Below, piece after piece: positions 52,090 to 59,743 of a DNA stretch of 64,000 bases; position 1 is the stretch's first letter, and every line of letters starts with the position of its first letter. This DNA comes from Crenalkalicoccus roseus (GTDB taxonomy: Bacteria > Pseudomonadota > Alphaproteobacteria > Acetobacterales > Acetobacteraceae). The translations under genes and the position numbers were made by a program. Location of the stretch: the NCBI RefSeq assembly GCF_004761865.1, contig NZ_SJDM01000005.1:1-64000 (forward strand). Reading direction: 5' to 3'. The notes below the pieces were generated by a model, which saw only the letters and a list, made by a program, of their open reading frames with translations, was not told the DNA's origin and ran no database searches.

Positions 52090-53568
52090 ATGCTGGACGT
52101 CCTCGGGAAGCTGCCGCTGAAGGATCCGGACCTGTTCCGGCAGGCCAATTGCATCGGCGGCCAGTGGGTGCAGGCCGACAGCGGCAAGACCATCGTGGTG
52201 AGGAACCCCGCCACGGGCGAGCCGGTGGGCGAGGTGCCGGCCATGGGCGCGGCCGAGACCCGCCGCGCCATCGAGGCGGCGCACAAGGCCTACCCCGCCT
52301 GGCGCGCCATGCTGGCCAAGGAGCGCTCCGCCATCCTGCGCCGGCTGTTCGAGCTGATGCTCGAGCACACGGACGACCTCGCCACCATCATGACCGCCGA
52401 GCAGGGCAAGCCGCTCGCCGAGAGCAAGGGCGAGATCGCCTATGCCGCGAGCTTCATCGAGTGGTTCGCCGAGGAGGGCAAGCGCGTCTACGGCGAGACC
52501 ATCCCGCAGAACGCCAAGGGCCGGCGCATCCTGGTGCTGAAGGAGCCGATCGGCGTCTTCGCCGCCATCACGCCCTGGAACTTCCCCGCCGCCATGATCA
52601 CCCGCAAGACCGGGCCGGGCTGGGCCGCGGGCTGCACGGGGGTGATCCGCCCCGCCTCGCAGACGCCCTTCTCGGCGCTCGCCATCGCCGTGCTGGCGGA
52701 GCGCGCCGGGATGCCGCCCGGCGTGTGCAACGTCATCACCGGCCCCTCGGGCGAGACGGGGAAGGAACTCACCTCCAACCCACTGGTGCGCAAGCTCACC
52801 TTCACCGGCTCGACCGAGGTCGGGCGGGTGCTGCTCGCGCAGTGCGCACCGACCATCAAGAAGACCTCGATGGAACTCGGCGGCAACGCGCCCTTCATCG
52901 TGTTCGACGACGCGGACCTGGACGCGGCGGTGCAGGGCGCGATGGCGTCGAAGTACCGCAACACCGGCCAGACCTGCGTCTGCGCCAACCGCATCCTGGT
53001 GCAGGACGGCGTCTACGATACCTTCGCGGAGAAGCTGAAGGCGGCGGTGGAGGCGCTGAAGGTCGGCCCGGGCATGGAGCCCGGCGTCACCCAGGGGCCG
53101 CTGATCAACGCCGACGCCGTGGCGAAGGTGGAGGAGCACATCGCGGACGCGGTGGAGAAGGGGGCGCGGATCGTCACCGGCGGCAAGCGCCATGCCCGCG
53201 GCGGCAACTTCTTCGAGCCGACCATCCTCGCCGAGGTGCCGCACCAGGCGAAGATCTTCACCGAGGAGACCTTCGGGCCGGTGGCGCCGCTGTTCCGATT
53301 CAGGACGGAGGAGGAGGCGGTCCGCCTCGCCAACGACACCCCCTTCGGCCTCGCCGCCTATTTCTACGCCCGCGACGTCGGCCGCATCTTCCGCGTCGCC
53401 GAGGCGCTGGAGACCGGCATGATCGGCATCAACGAGGGGATCATCTCGACCGAGGTCGCGCCCTTCGGCGGCGTGAAGGAGAGCGGCCTCGGCCGCGAGG
53501 GCAGCCACCACGGCATCGACGAGTACCTGGAGGTGAAGTACCTCGCCCTCGGCGGCATCGGCACCTGA
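52090..53568 (+). CDS. gabD: NAD(P)-dependent succinate-semialdehyde dehydrogenase
   Basis: Aldehyde dehydrogenase of 492 residues, very close to GabD in layout: IEWFAEEGKRVYGETIPQ, TPWNFPAAMITRK, the Glu in MELGGNAPFIVFDDADLD, catalytic Cys in GQTCVCANRI and EVAPFGGVKESGLGREGS. It oxidises succinate semialdehyde to succinate. Unusual: the cofactor strand reads GPGWAAGCTGVIRPAS, with Arg187 where nearly all relatives have Lys, and nearby Gly/Trp changes. It begins a group with MaoC and glutathione reductase genes (gaps 7 and 8 nt). A related glutarate or other semialdehyde substrate is possible. Confidence 0.9.
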   Translation: MLDVLGKLPLKDPDLFRQANCIGGQWVQADSGKTIVVRNPATGEPVGEVPAMGAAETRRAIEAAHKAYPAWRAMLAKERSAILRRLFELMLEHTDDLATIMTAEQGKPLAESKGEIAYAASFIEWFAEEGKRVYGETIPQNAKGRRILVLKEPIGVFAAITPWNFPAAMITRKTGPGWAAGCTGVIRPASQTPFSALAIAVLAERAGMPPGVCNVITGPSGETGKELTSNPLVRKLTFTGSTEVGRVLLAQCAPTIKKTSMELGGNAPFIVFDDADLDAAVQGAMASKYRNTGQTCVCANRILVQDGVYDTFAEKLKAAVEALKVGPGMEPGVTQGPLINADAVAKVEEHIADAVEKGARIVTGGKRHARGGNFFEPTILAEVPHQAKIFTEETFGPVAPLFRFRTEEEAVRLANDTPFGLAAYFYARDVGRIFRVAEALETGMIGINEGIISTEVAPFGGVKESGLGREGSHHGIDEYLEVKYLALGGIGT

Positions 53569-53575
53569 GCGGGCG

Positions 53576-54022
53576 ATGGCGCTGTATCTCGAGGACCTGT
53601 CGCCGGGGCAGCGCTTCACCGCGGGCCCGCTGACGGTCACGGCGGAGGAGATCGTCGCCTTCGCCCGGCAGTACGACCCGCAGCCCTTCCACCTCGACCC
53701 CGAGGCGGCGAAGGCGCACCTCTTCGGCGGCCTCGTCGCCAGCGGCTGGCACACCGCGGCGCTGACCATGCGCCTGGTGACGCAGGCGCTGGAGGGGCTC
53801 GCCTGGGGCGTGGTGGGCGGCGGCGGCGACCTGCAATGGCCCCGCCCGGTCCGCCCGGGCGAATCGCTGCATCTCGAGGTGGAGGTGCTGGAGGTGACGC
53901 CCTCCCGCTCGAGGCCCGACCGCGGCACGGTGCTGGTGCGCAACACCACCCGGGTCGGGTCCGGAGAGCCTGTCTTCGTCTTCACCCCGCGGCTCGTCGT
54001 GCCGCGACGGCCGCAGGAGTGA
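53576..54022 (+). CDS. MaoC-like hot-dog dehydratase
   Basis: A 148-residue single hot-dog protein of the MaoC family. The N-terminal LEDLSPGQRFTAGPLTVTAEEIVAFARQYDPQPFHLD supplies the hydratase Asp/His pair (DPQPFHLD), and FGGLVASGWHTAALTMRL follows. Members hydrate enoyl-CoAs or act as related thioester-binding enzymes. It lies 7 nt after the SSADH gene and 8 nt before the glutathione reductase gene, so all three are probably one operon. Substrate unknown. Confidence 0.85.
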   Translation: MALYLEDLSPGQRFTAGPLTVTAEEIVAFARQYDPQPFHLDPEAAKAHLFGGLVASGWHTAALTMRLVTQALEGLAWGVVGGGGDLQWPRPVRPGESLHLEVEVLEVTPSRSRPDRGTVLVRNTTRVGSGEPVFVFTPRLVVPRRPQE

Positions 54023-54030
54023 CGGCACGC

Positions 54031-55407
54031 ATGGCCCACGACTACGACCTCTTCGTCATCGGCGGCGGCTCGGGCGGCGTGCGCTGCGCCCGCATCGCCG
54101 CCTCGCACGGCGCCCGCGTGGCGGTGGCGGAGGAGCGCTTCTGGGGCGGCACCTGCGTCAATGTCGGCTGCGTGCCGAAGAAGATCATGGTCCAGGCCGC
54201 CGAGTACGGGCAGTGGGCCGAGGACGCCGCCGCCTTCGGCTGGGACATGACGGTGCGCGGCCATGACTGGGCGCGCCTCGCCGCCGCGCGGGATGCGGAG
54301 GTGGCGCGCCTCGCCGGCCTGTATCGCCGGATGCTGGAGGGCGCCGGCGTCACCTGCTTCGAAGCGCGCGCCACCCTCGCCGGGCCGCACGAGATCGAGG
54401 TGGGGGGCAGGCGCGTCAGCGCGGCGCGCATCGTCGTCGCCACCGGCGGCCGCCCGGTGCGGCCGGAGATCCCGGGGGCGGAGCTCGGCATGCTCTCGGA
54501 CGACGTCTTCGCGCTGCGGAGCATGCCGAAGCGCCTCATCGTCGTCGGCAGCGGCTACATCGCGCTCGAATTCGCCTGCATCCTGCGCGGCCTCGGGGCG
54601 GAGGTGGACCTGGTCTACCGCGCCGAGCTGCCGCTGCGCGGCTTCGACCAGGACATCCGCGCCGCGATGAAGGAGGCGCTGGACGCGCAGGGCATCCGCC
54701 AGCACCAGAGCTGCCTGCTCGACCGCCTGGAGCGGAGCGGCGGGGGGCTCCGCCTGCACCTCAGGGGCGGGCGGGTGGTGGAGGGGGACGCGCTGCTCTT
54801 CGCCACCGGCCGCGCGCCGAACACCGAGGGGCTCGGCCTCGACCGCGCCGGGGTGTGCTGCACGGAGGGCGGCGCCATCGAGGTGGACGAGGAGCACGCC
54901 ACCACGGTCCCGCACATCTTCGCCATCGGCGACGTGACCGACAGGCTGAACCTGACCCCGGTGGCGACCGCGGCCGGGCACGCGCTGGCCGACACGCTGT
55001 TCGGCGGCAGGCCGCGCCGCACCGACTACCGCAACGTGCCGACGGCGGTGTTCACCTCGCCGCCCATCGGCACGGTCGGGCTGACGGAGGCGGATGCGGC
55101 GGCGCTCGGCCCGGTCGACATCTACCTCGCGCGCTTCACCCCGCTGCGCCACACCATCACCAGGCGCGAGGGCCGCAGGACGCTGATGAAACTGGTGGTC
55201 TGCCAGACCACGCGGAAGGTGCTCGGCGCCCACATGCTGGGCGAGGACGCGCCGGAGATCCTGCAGGGCATCGGCATCGCCGTGGTCGCCGGGCTGAGCA
55301 AGGAGGATTTCGACCGCACCATCGGCATCCACCCGACGGCGGCGGAGGAGTTCGTCACCCTGCGCACCCGCACGCGGGAGGCGGGGGTGCGCGCGGCCGC
55401 CGAATAG
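54031..55407 (+). CDS. gor: Glutathione-disulfide reductase
   Basis: Pyridine nucleotide-disulfide oxidoreductase of 458 residues. FAD motif GGGSGGVRCAR, redox pair in GGTCVNVGCVPKK, NADPH-binding GSGYIALEFACILRG, and the dimer-domain His/Glu of HPTAAEEF are all present. The GGGSGGVR sequence and length favour glutathione reductase over lipoamide dehydrogenase. It regenerates GSH in the cytoplasm. The ATG at 54031 with CAGGAG upstream is preferred over in-frame starts inside the MaoC gene. Its pairing with an aldehyde dehydrogenase may reflect aldehyde or redox stress. Confidence 0.9.
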   Translation: MAHDYDLFVIGGGSGGVRCARIAASHGARVAVAEERFWGGTCVNVGCVPKKIMVQAAEYGQWAEDAAAFGWDMTVRGHDWARLAAARDAEVARLAGLYRRMLEGAGVTCFEARATLAGPHEIEVGGRRVSAARIVVATGGRPVRPEIPGAELGMLSDDVFALRSMPKRLIVVGSGYIALEFACILRGLGAEVDLVYRAELPLRGFDQDIRAAMKEALDAQGIRQHQSCLLDRLERSGGGLRLHLRGGRVVEGDALLFATGRAPNTEGLGLDRAGVCCTEGGAIEVDEEHATTVPHIFAIGDVTDRLNLTPVATAAGHALADTLFGGRPRRTDYRNVPTAVFTSPPIGTVGLTEADAAALGPVDIYLARFTPLRHTITRREGRRTLMKLVVCQTTRKVLGAHMLGEDAPEILQGIGIAVVAGLSKEDFDRTIGIHPTAAEEFVTLRTRTREAGVRAAAE

Positions 55408-55419
55408 GCCGCGCCCCGG

Positions 55420-57753
55420 TCAGCCGGCCTCCGCCACCGCCGGCGCGCGGACCGCCCGCGGCGCATCGGGGGCGACCGGGCCGTCCGCCAGCTCCGCCAG
55501 CACCTCCTCCTCGGCGGCGAGGTGCAGGGTCAGCAGCGCCTCCAGCGCGAACAGGCTGCGCCGCAGCTCCGGCGCCACCTCCGCCCAGGCGCCCTCGCGC
55601 CGGGCGACCTCCGCCAGGGCACCGATGCGCGCCGCGAGCGCCTCGATCTCGGTGTGCATGCGCACGAGCGGGCTCATCGGGTCGCGCCCGCCGAGGCGCC
55701 GCGCCGCTTCCGGGTAGAGGACGCGCTCCTCCTCCCGATGGTGCGGCAGCAGCTCGGCGCGCAGCTCCGCCTGCAGCGCCTCGATCAGCGGCAGGGCGGT
55801 GGGCGCCTCGGTGACCGCCTCGCCCGCCTCCCGCAGCCGCTCGGCCAGGCGGCGCAGCCCGGCATGTTCCGCCGTACGCTCGGCGAGGCCGGCCTCGGGC
55901 GGCACCGCCGGGGCGGCAGCGTCCTCGCGGCCCGGCCGCAGCACGGTGAGGGCGAACAGGATGGCGGCGACGTCGATGCCCTCCTGCAGCAGCGCCCCGG
56001 CCAGCGGCGAGAGCAGCCCGGCGGCGGCGGCGACCATCGCCGCGCCCGATAGGCCCATGCCGAGGGCGATCGCCTGCAGCGCGATGCGGCGGGCGCGGCG
56101 GGCGATGGCGATCGCCTCCGCGGCGCGGTCCAGCCGGTCCACCAGCAGCACCACGTCCCCCGCCTCGGCCGCCGCCGCGGTGCCGTGCGCGCCCATGGCG
56201 ATGCCGACATCGGCGGCGGCGAGCGCCGGGGCGTCGTTCACCCCGTCGCCGATCATCGCGGTGGGGGCGCGCGCCGCCTCCTCCCGCACCGCCGCGATCT
56301 TCTCCGCCGGCGCGCGGTCCGCCAGCACCCCGTCGAGGCGCAGCGCCGCCCCGACCGGCGCGGCGGCGGCGGCGCGGTCACCGGTGACCATCAGCAGCCG
56401 CCGCACGCCGAGGGCGCGCAGCCGCCGCACCGCCCGCGGCGCCTCCGGCCGCAGCCCGTCGGCCATGACGAAGGCGGCGGCGGCGCGGCCCTCCACCGCC
56501 AGCCAAGCGACCGAGCCGGCGGCGCCGGCCACGGTCGCCACCGCGCCGAGCCGCTCGGGCCGCGCGATGCCCTGCCCGCGCAGGAAGCCCTCGCTGCCGA
56601 GGGCGAGGCGCCTGCCCCCCACCCGGCCGGCGAGGCCGCCGCCGGCCGTTTCCTCCACCCCCTCCGGCGCCAAGAGGGCCAGCCCGCGCGCCTGCGCCGC
56701 CGCGACCAGCGCCGCCGCGACGGGATGCGTCGAGCCCTGGGCCAGCGAGGCGGCGAGGGCGAGCGCCGCGTCGCGCCCGAGCCCCTGGTCGGCCTCCACC
56801 GCGGCGAGGCGTGGGCGCCCCGGGGTCAGCGTGCCCGTCTTGTCGAACAGCACGGTGTGGATGCGCGCCAGGCGCTCCAGCGCGCCGCCGCCCTTGACCA
56901 CGATGCCGCGCCGCGCCGCACGGCCGATGCCGGCGACGAGGGCAATCGGCGCGGCCAGGATCAGCGGGCAGGGGGTGGCCACCACCAGCACCGCCAGCGC
57001 CCGCACCGGGTCGCCCGACAACGCCCAGGCGCCGCCGGCCATGGCGGCGGTGAGGGCGAGGAAGCCGAGCGCCCAGCGATCGGCGAGGCGGGCCAGCGGC
57101 GGGCGCGCCTCCGCCGCCGCGCGCGTCAGGCGCAGGATGGCGGCGTAGGTGCTGGCCTCGGCGTCCGAGGTGGCGCGCATGCGGAAGGCGGGGCCGGCGT
57201 TCACCGCGCCGCTGCGCAGCGCCGCGCCACGGGCGAGGCTCGCCGGCAGCGGCTCGCCGGTGAGCGCGCTCTCGTCGAGCGTCGCCGCCTCGTCCTCCAG
57301 CACGCCATCGGCGGCGACGGTCTCGCCGGGGCGGACCAGCAGGCGGTCGCCGGGGCGGATGGCCCCGACGCCGATCTCCTCGATGCCGGTGGCGGTGACC
57401 CTGGCGGCATGGCGCGGGGCGCGGGCGATCAGCTCGGAAAGGGAGCGGGTGGCGCGGCCCTCGGCCCAGGCCTCCAGCGCCTCGCCGCCGGCCACCATCA
57501 GGGCGATCACCGCCGCCGCCGCCGCCTCGCCGAGCAGCACGGCGACCAGGATCGCCGCCAGCGCGATGACATCCACGCCGATGCGCCCGCCGGCCAGGGC
57601 GCGCACCACCCCGAGGCCGACATGCGCGGCCACGGGCAGCGCGGCGGCGGACCAGACCCAGGCGGCCTCCCGCGTCTGGCCGAGGAGGTGCAGCGCGCCC
57701 CCCGCCGCCAGACCGGCCAGGACCCACAGGAGGAGGAAGGGCAGGCGGGGCAT
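55420..57753 (-). CDS. P1B-5-type metal ATPase with C-terminal hemerythrin-like domain
   Basis: A 777-residue P-type ATPase. Core motifs (numbered from the ATG at 57753): TGE 165-167, membrane motif TPCPL 260-264, phosphorylated Asp304 in DKTGTLT, STHP 341-344, TGD 457-459, GDGVNDAP from 502. There is no N-terminal HMA domain. After about residue 610 comes a four-helix hemerythrin/HHE module: His630, H671-H672xxxE, H700xxxE and H744xxxE, which would hold a diiron site. TPC plus a hemerythrin-like tail defines P1B-5 ATPases such as S. meliloti Nia, implicated in Ni/Fe efflux. A longer start at 57861 would overlap the divergent hydrolase gene. Confidence 0.85.
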   Translation of the reverse strand: MPRLPFLLLWVLAGLAAGGALHLLGQTREAAWVWSAAALPVAAHVGLGVVRALAGGRIGVDVIALAAILVAVLLGEAAAAAVIALMVAGGEALEAWAEGRATRSLSELIARAPRHAARVTATGIEEIGVGAIRPGDRLLVRPGETVAADGVLEDEAATLDESALTGEPLPASLARGAALRSGAVNAGPAFRMRATSDAEASTYAAILRLTRAAAEARPPLARLADRWALGFLALTAAMAGGAWALSGDPVRALAVLVVATPCPLILAAPIALVAGIGRAARRGIVVKGGGALERLARIHTVLFDKTGTLTPGRPRLAAVEADQGLGRDAALALAASLAQGSTHPVAAALVAAAQARGLALLAPEGVEETAGGGLAGRVGGRRLALGSEGFLRGQGIARPERLGAVATVAGAAGSVAWLAVEGRAAAAFVMADGLRPEAPRAVRRLRALGVRRLLMVTGDRAAAAAPVGAALRLDGVLADRAPAEKIAAVREEAARAPTAMIGDGVNDAPALAAADVGIAMGAHGTAAAAEAGDVVLLVDRLDRAAEAIAIARRARRIALQAIALGMGLSGAAMVAAAAGLLSPLAGALLQEGIDVAAILFALTVLRPGREDAAAPAVPPEAGLAERTAEHAGLRRLAERLREAGEAVTEAPTALPLIEALQAELRAELLPHHREEERVLYPEAARRLGGRDPMSPLVRMHTEIEALAARIGALAEVARREGAWAEVAPELRRSLFALEALLTLHLAAEEEVLAELADGPVAPDAPRAVRAPAVAEAG

Positions 57754-57785
57754 CTCGTCGGGCTTCCCGGCGGGTGGCGACCGAG

Positions 57786-57818
57786 GTTGACGCCCCCGCC
57801 CATCCCCGCAGGATAGGC
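57786..57818 (+). promoter_or_regulatory. Candidate promoter of the dienelactone hydrolase gene
   Basis: TTGACG at 57786-57791 matches the -35 consensus at five of six positions. Possible -10 hexamers GATAGG (57811-57816) or TAGGCC (57813-57818) lie 19-21 nt downstream, about 27 nt before the ATG. The spacing is longer than ideal. Confidence 0.25.
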
Positions 57819-57844
57819 CGGGCCGGGACATGAGGGAAACGTCC

Positions 57845-58507
57845 ATGACCACCGAACTCATCGCCGCCGATGGCCACGGCCTCGCCGCCTACACGGCCGG
57901 TCCCCGGGACGCGCGCCGCGGCCTGGTCGTGGCGCAGGAGATCTTCGGCGTGAACCGCCACATGCGCCGGGTCTGCGACGCCTTCGCGCAGCAGGGCTAC
58001 GCGGTGGTCTGCCCCGCCCTGTTCGACCGGGTGGAGCGCGGGGTAGAGCTCGGCTACGGCCCCGAGGACATCGCCCGCGGGCGGGAGCTGCGCGGCCGCA
58101 TAGATCCGGGCAAGACGGTGCTGGACATCCTGGCGGCCGCCGCGGCCCTGCCGAGGGGAGCGAGGCGGGGGATCGTCGGCTACTGCTGGGGCGGCACCGT
58201 CGCCTGGCACGGCGCGACCCGCAGCTCCGCCTTCGATGCCGCGGTGGGCTGGTATGGCGGCGGCATCGCCGCGGCCAAGAACGAGGTGCCGCGCTGCCCG
58301 GTGCAGCTCCATTTCGGGGAGCTCGACGGCTCCATCCCGCTCTCCGACGTCGCCGCGCTGCGGACCGCCCGGCCGGAGGTGGAGATCCACGTCTACCAGG
58401 GCGCCGGCCACGGCTTTGGCTGCGAGGAGCGGGCGGATTACCGCCCGGACTGCGCCGCCCTGGCGCAGGAGCGGACGCTCGCCTTCCTGGCGGCGCATCT
58501 CGGCTGA
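57845..58507 (+). CDS. Dienelactone hydrolase family protein
   Basis: A 220-residue alpha/beta hydrolase of the dienelactone hydrolase family. Catalytic Cys114 (GYCWGG), Asp161 (GELDGS) and His189 (GAGHGF) form the triad, and Glu32 (AQEIFGVN) is the conserved activating residue. It opens lactone rings in chloroaromatic catabolism in the founding enzymes; many genomic copies have unknown esters as substrate. I took the ATG at 57845 (MTTELIAADG); one 15 nt upstream also exists. It is divergent from the metal ATPase and has no aromatic-pathway neighbours. Confidence 0.9.
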   Translation: MTTELIAADGHGLAAYTAGPRDARRGLVVAQEIFGVNRHMRRVCDAFAQQGYAVVCPALFDRVERGVELGYGPEDIARGRELRGRIDPGKTVLDILAAAAALPRGARRGIVGYCWGGTVAWHGATRSSAFDAAVGWYGGGIAAAKNEVPRCPVQLHFGELDGSIPLSDVAALRTARPEVEIHVYQGAGHGFGCEERADYRPDCAALAQERTLAFLAAHLG

Positions 58508-58590
58508 AGGGGGACCGCTCCCGCGCCGCAACCATCCCGCTGCGGGGACGTTCCATTCCACGCTTCGTCCATCCGCATGGGAGCGCCGGC

Positions 58591-58746
58591 ATGTCGTCCA
58601 CCTTGCTGATCGTCGTCCTGATCGTCGTGCTGCTGGCCGTGCTTCCCGCCTGGCCCTACAGCGCGGGCTGGGGGTACTACCCTTCGGGCATCCTCGGGCT
58701 GATCCTCCTGATCGTGATCATCCTTGCCCTGCTGGGCAGGCTGTAG
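58591..58746 (+). CDS. DUF3309 family small membrane peptide
   Basis: A 51-residue peptide, almost entirely hydrophobic: membrane helix, a short WPYSAGWGYYPSG loop, second helix, ending LLGRL. The Trp-Pro-Tyr-Ser...Gly-Trp-Gly-Tyr...Pro-Ser-Gly loop between two helices is the hallmark of DUF3309. GGGAG lies 8-12 nt before the ATG. Function is unknown; the family is widespread in Proteobacteria, often as single small genes with stress-type neighbours. It stands alone between the hydrolase and the FkbM methyltransferase. Confidence 0.85.
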   Translation: MSSTLLIVVLIVVLLAVLPAWPYSAGWGYYPSGILGLILLIVIILALLGRL

Positions 58747-58832
58747 CCTTCTCCGGCGCGGCCGCGTCCCTTCCCCTTGCGCAGGCGCCAGCAAGGCCCG
58801 AAACGATGCGCCATGTGCGAGAGGCGGTGAGG

Positions 58833-59663
58833 ATGAAGCCGAGGGATATGCGCCGGGTCACCCTGGCAGGCAGGTCCTGGCGCGTGGCGGGCGACCCGGC
58901 GGACAGCTACTTCCAGGCCGCCTCCGCCCATGCCCGCGGAATGGCGGAGATCCACGCTGTCGCCGCCGCCATTCTCCCTCCCGACGGCGTGGCCATGGAT
59001 GTCGGCGCGAATATCGGCCTCTCCGTCCTCGCCTTTGCGGACCTGCTGCCGCGCGGCAGGGTGATCGCCGTCGAGCCCGCGCCGCGCACCGCCGAGGCGC
59101 TGCGCCGCACCATCGCCCTGAACGGCCTCGAGGAACGGGTGGCGGTGGAGGCGGTGGCGGTCTCCGCCGCGCCGGGAGAGGCGGCGTTCAACGCCGATGC
59201 CGGCCATTCGGCCGGCAGCAAGCTCGTGACCGCCGGCACCATGGACCGCGCCGCGCTGCGGCCCATCACCGTGCCCGTCACCACGCTGGACGCGCTGGCC
59301 GCGGCGCACGGCCTGGAGCGGCTCGACCTCGTGAAGGTGGATGTCGAGGGCTTCGAGGGGGATGTCCTGGACGGCGCGCGAGAGACGATCGCCCGCTTCC
59401 GCCCCGCCTTCCTGCTGGAGTTCAACGCCTGGACGCTGCTGTGCAACCGCAACGCCAATCCGCGCGCGGTGCTGGAGGACTGGCTCGGCCGCTTTCCCTG
59501 CGTGCATGCCTTCCGCGGCGCGGCGCGGCCGGAGCGGGTGCGGCGCGAGGATGCCCTGGCCTTCCTGCACGACCATCTGGTGAAGCGCCGCTGCGCCGAC
59601 GATCTGGTGCTCGGCTTCGACGACGCCTGGGTGGAGCGGTGGCGGCCGCCCGGCGGGGGCTGA
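58833..59663 (+). CDS. FkbM family methyltransferase
   Basis: A 276-residue SAM-dependent methyltransferase. Motif I AMDVGANIGLSVLAFA, the acidic VIAVEPAP strand, and the FkbM-specific LDLVKVDVEGFEGDVLDGA...FLLEFN are present. FkbM enzymes O-methylate natural products, and many bacterial copies methylate surface or EPS sugars. The ATG at 58833 has GAGAGG and GTGAGG upstream; an ATG at 58806 would add nine residues. No polysaccharide genes are immediately adjacent. Substrate unknown. Confidence 0.87.
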   Translation: MKPRDMRRVTLAGRSWRVAGDPADSYFQAASAHARGMAEIHAVAAAILPPDGVAMDVGANIGLSVLAFADLLPRGRVIAVEPAPRTAEALRRTIALNGLEERVAVEAVAVSAAPGEAAFNADAGHSAGSKLVTAGTMDRAALRPITVPVTTLDALAAAHGLERLDLVKVDVEGFEGDVLDGARETIARFRPAFLLEFNAWTLLCNRNANPRAVLEDWLGRFPCVHAFRGAARPERVRREDALAFLHDHLVKRRCADDLVLGFDDAWVERWRPPGGG

Positions 59664-59743
59664 GCGCCCCGCGCCGCTGCCCTTGCGCCGCGCCCATCCT
59701 ATAGGGGGATGAGGGCTCGGCCAGGGAGGGGCATGATCCGGCG

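Noticed and set aside
55420-57753. The ATPase-hemerythrin fusion as a wholly new architecture
   Set aside because: Hemerythrin-like tails are a known feature of P1B-5 ATPases, so it is interesting but not new.
57754-57861. Longer start for the metal ATPase
   Set aside because: It would overlap the divergent hydrolase gene start and add a Pro/Arg-rich stretch; MPRLPFLLLW at 57753 leads straight into the first membrane helix.
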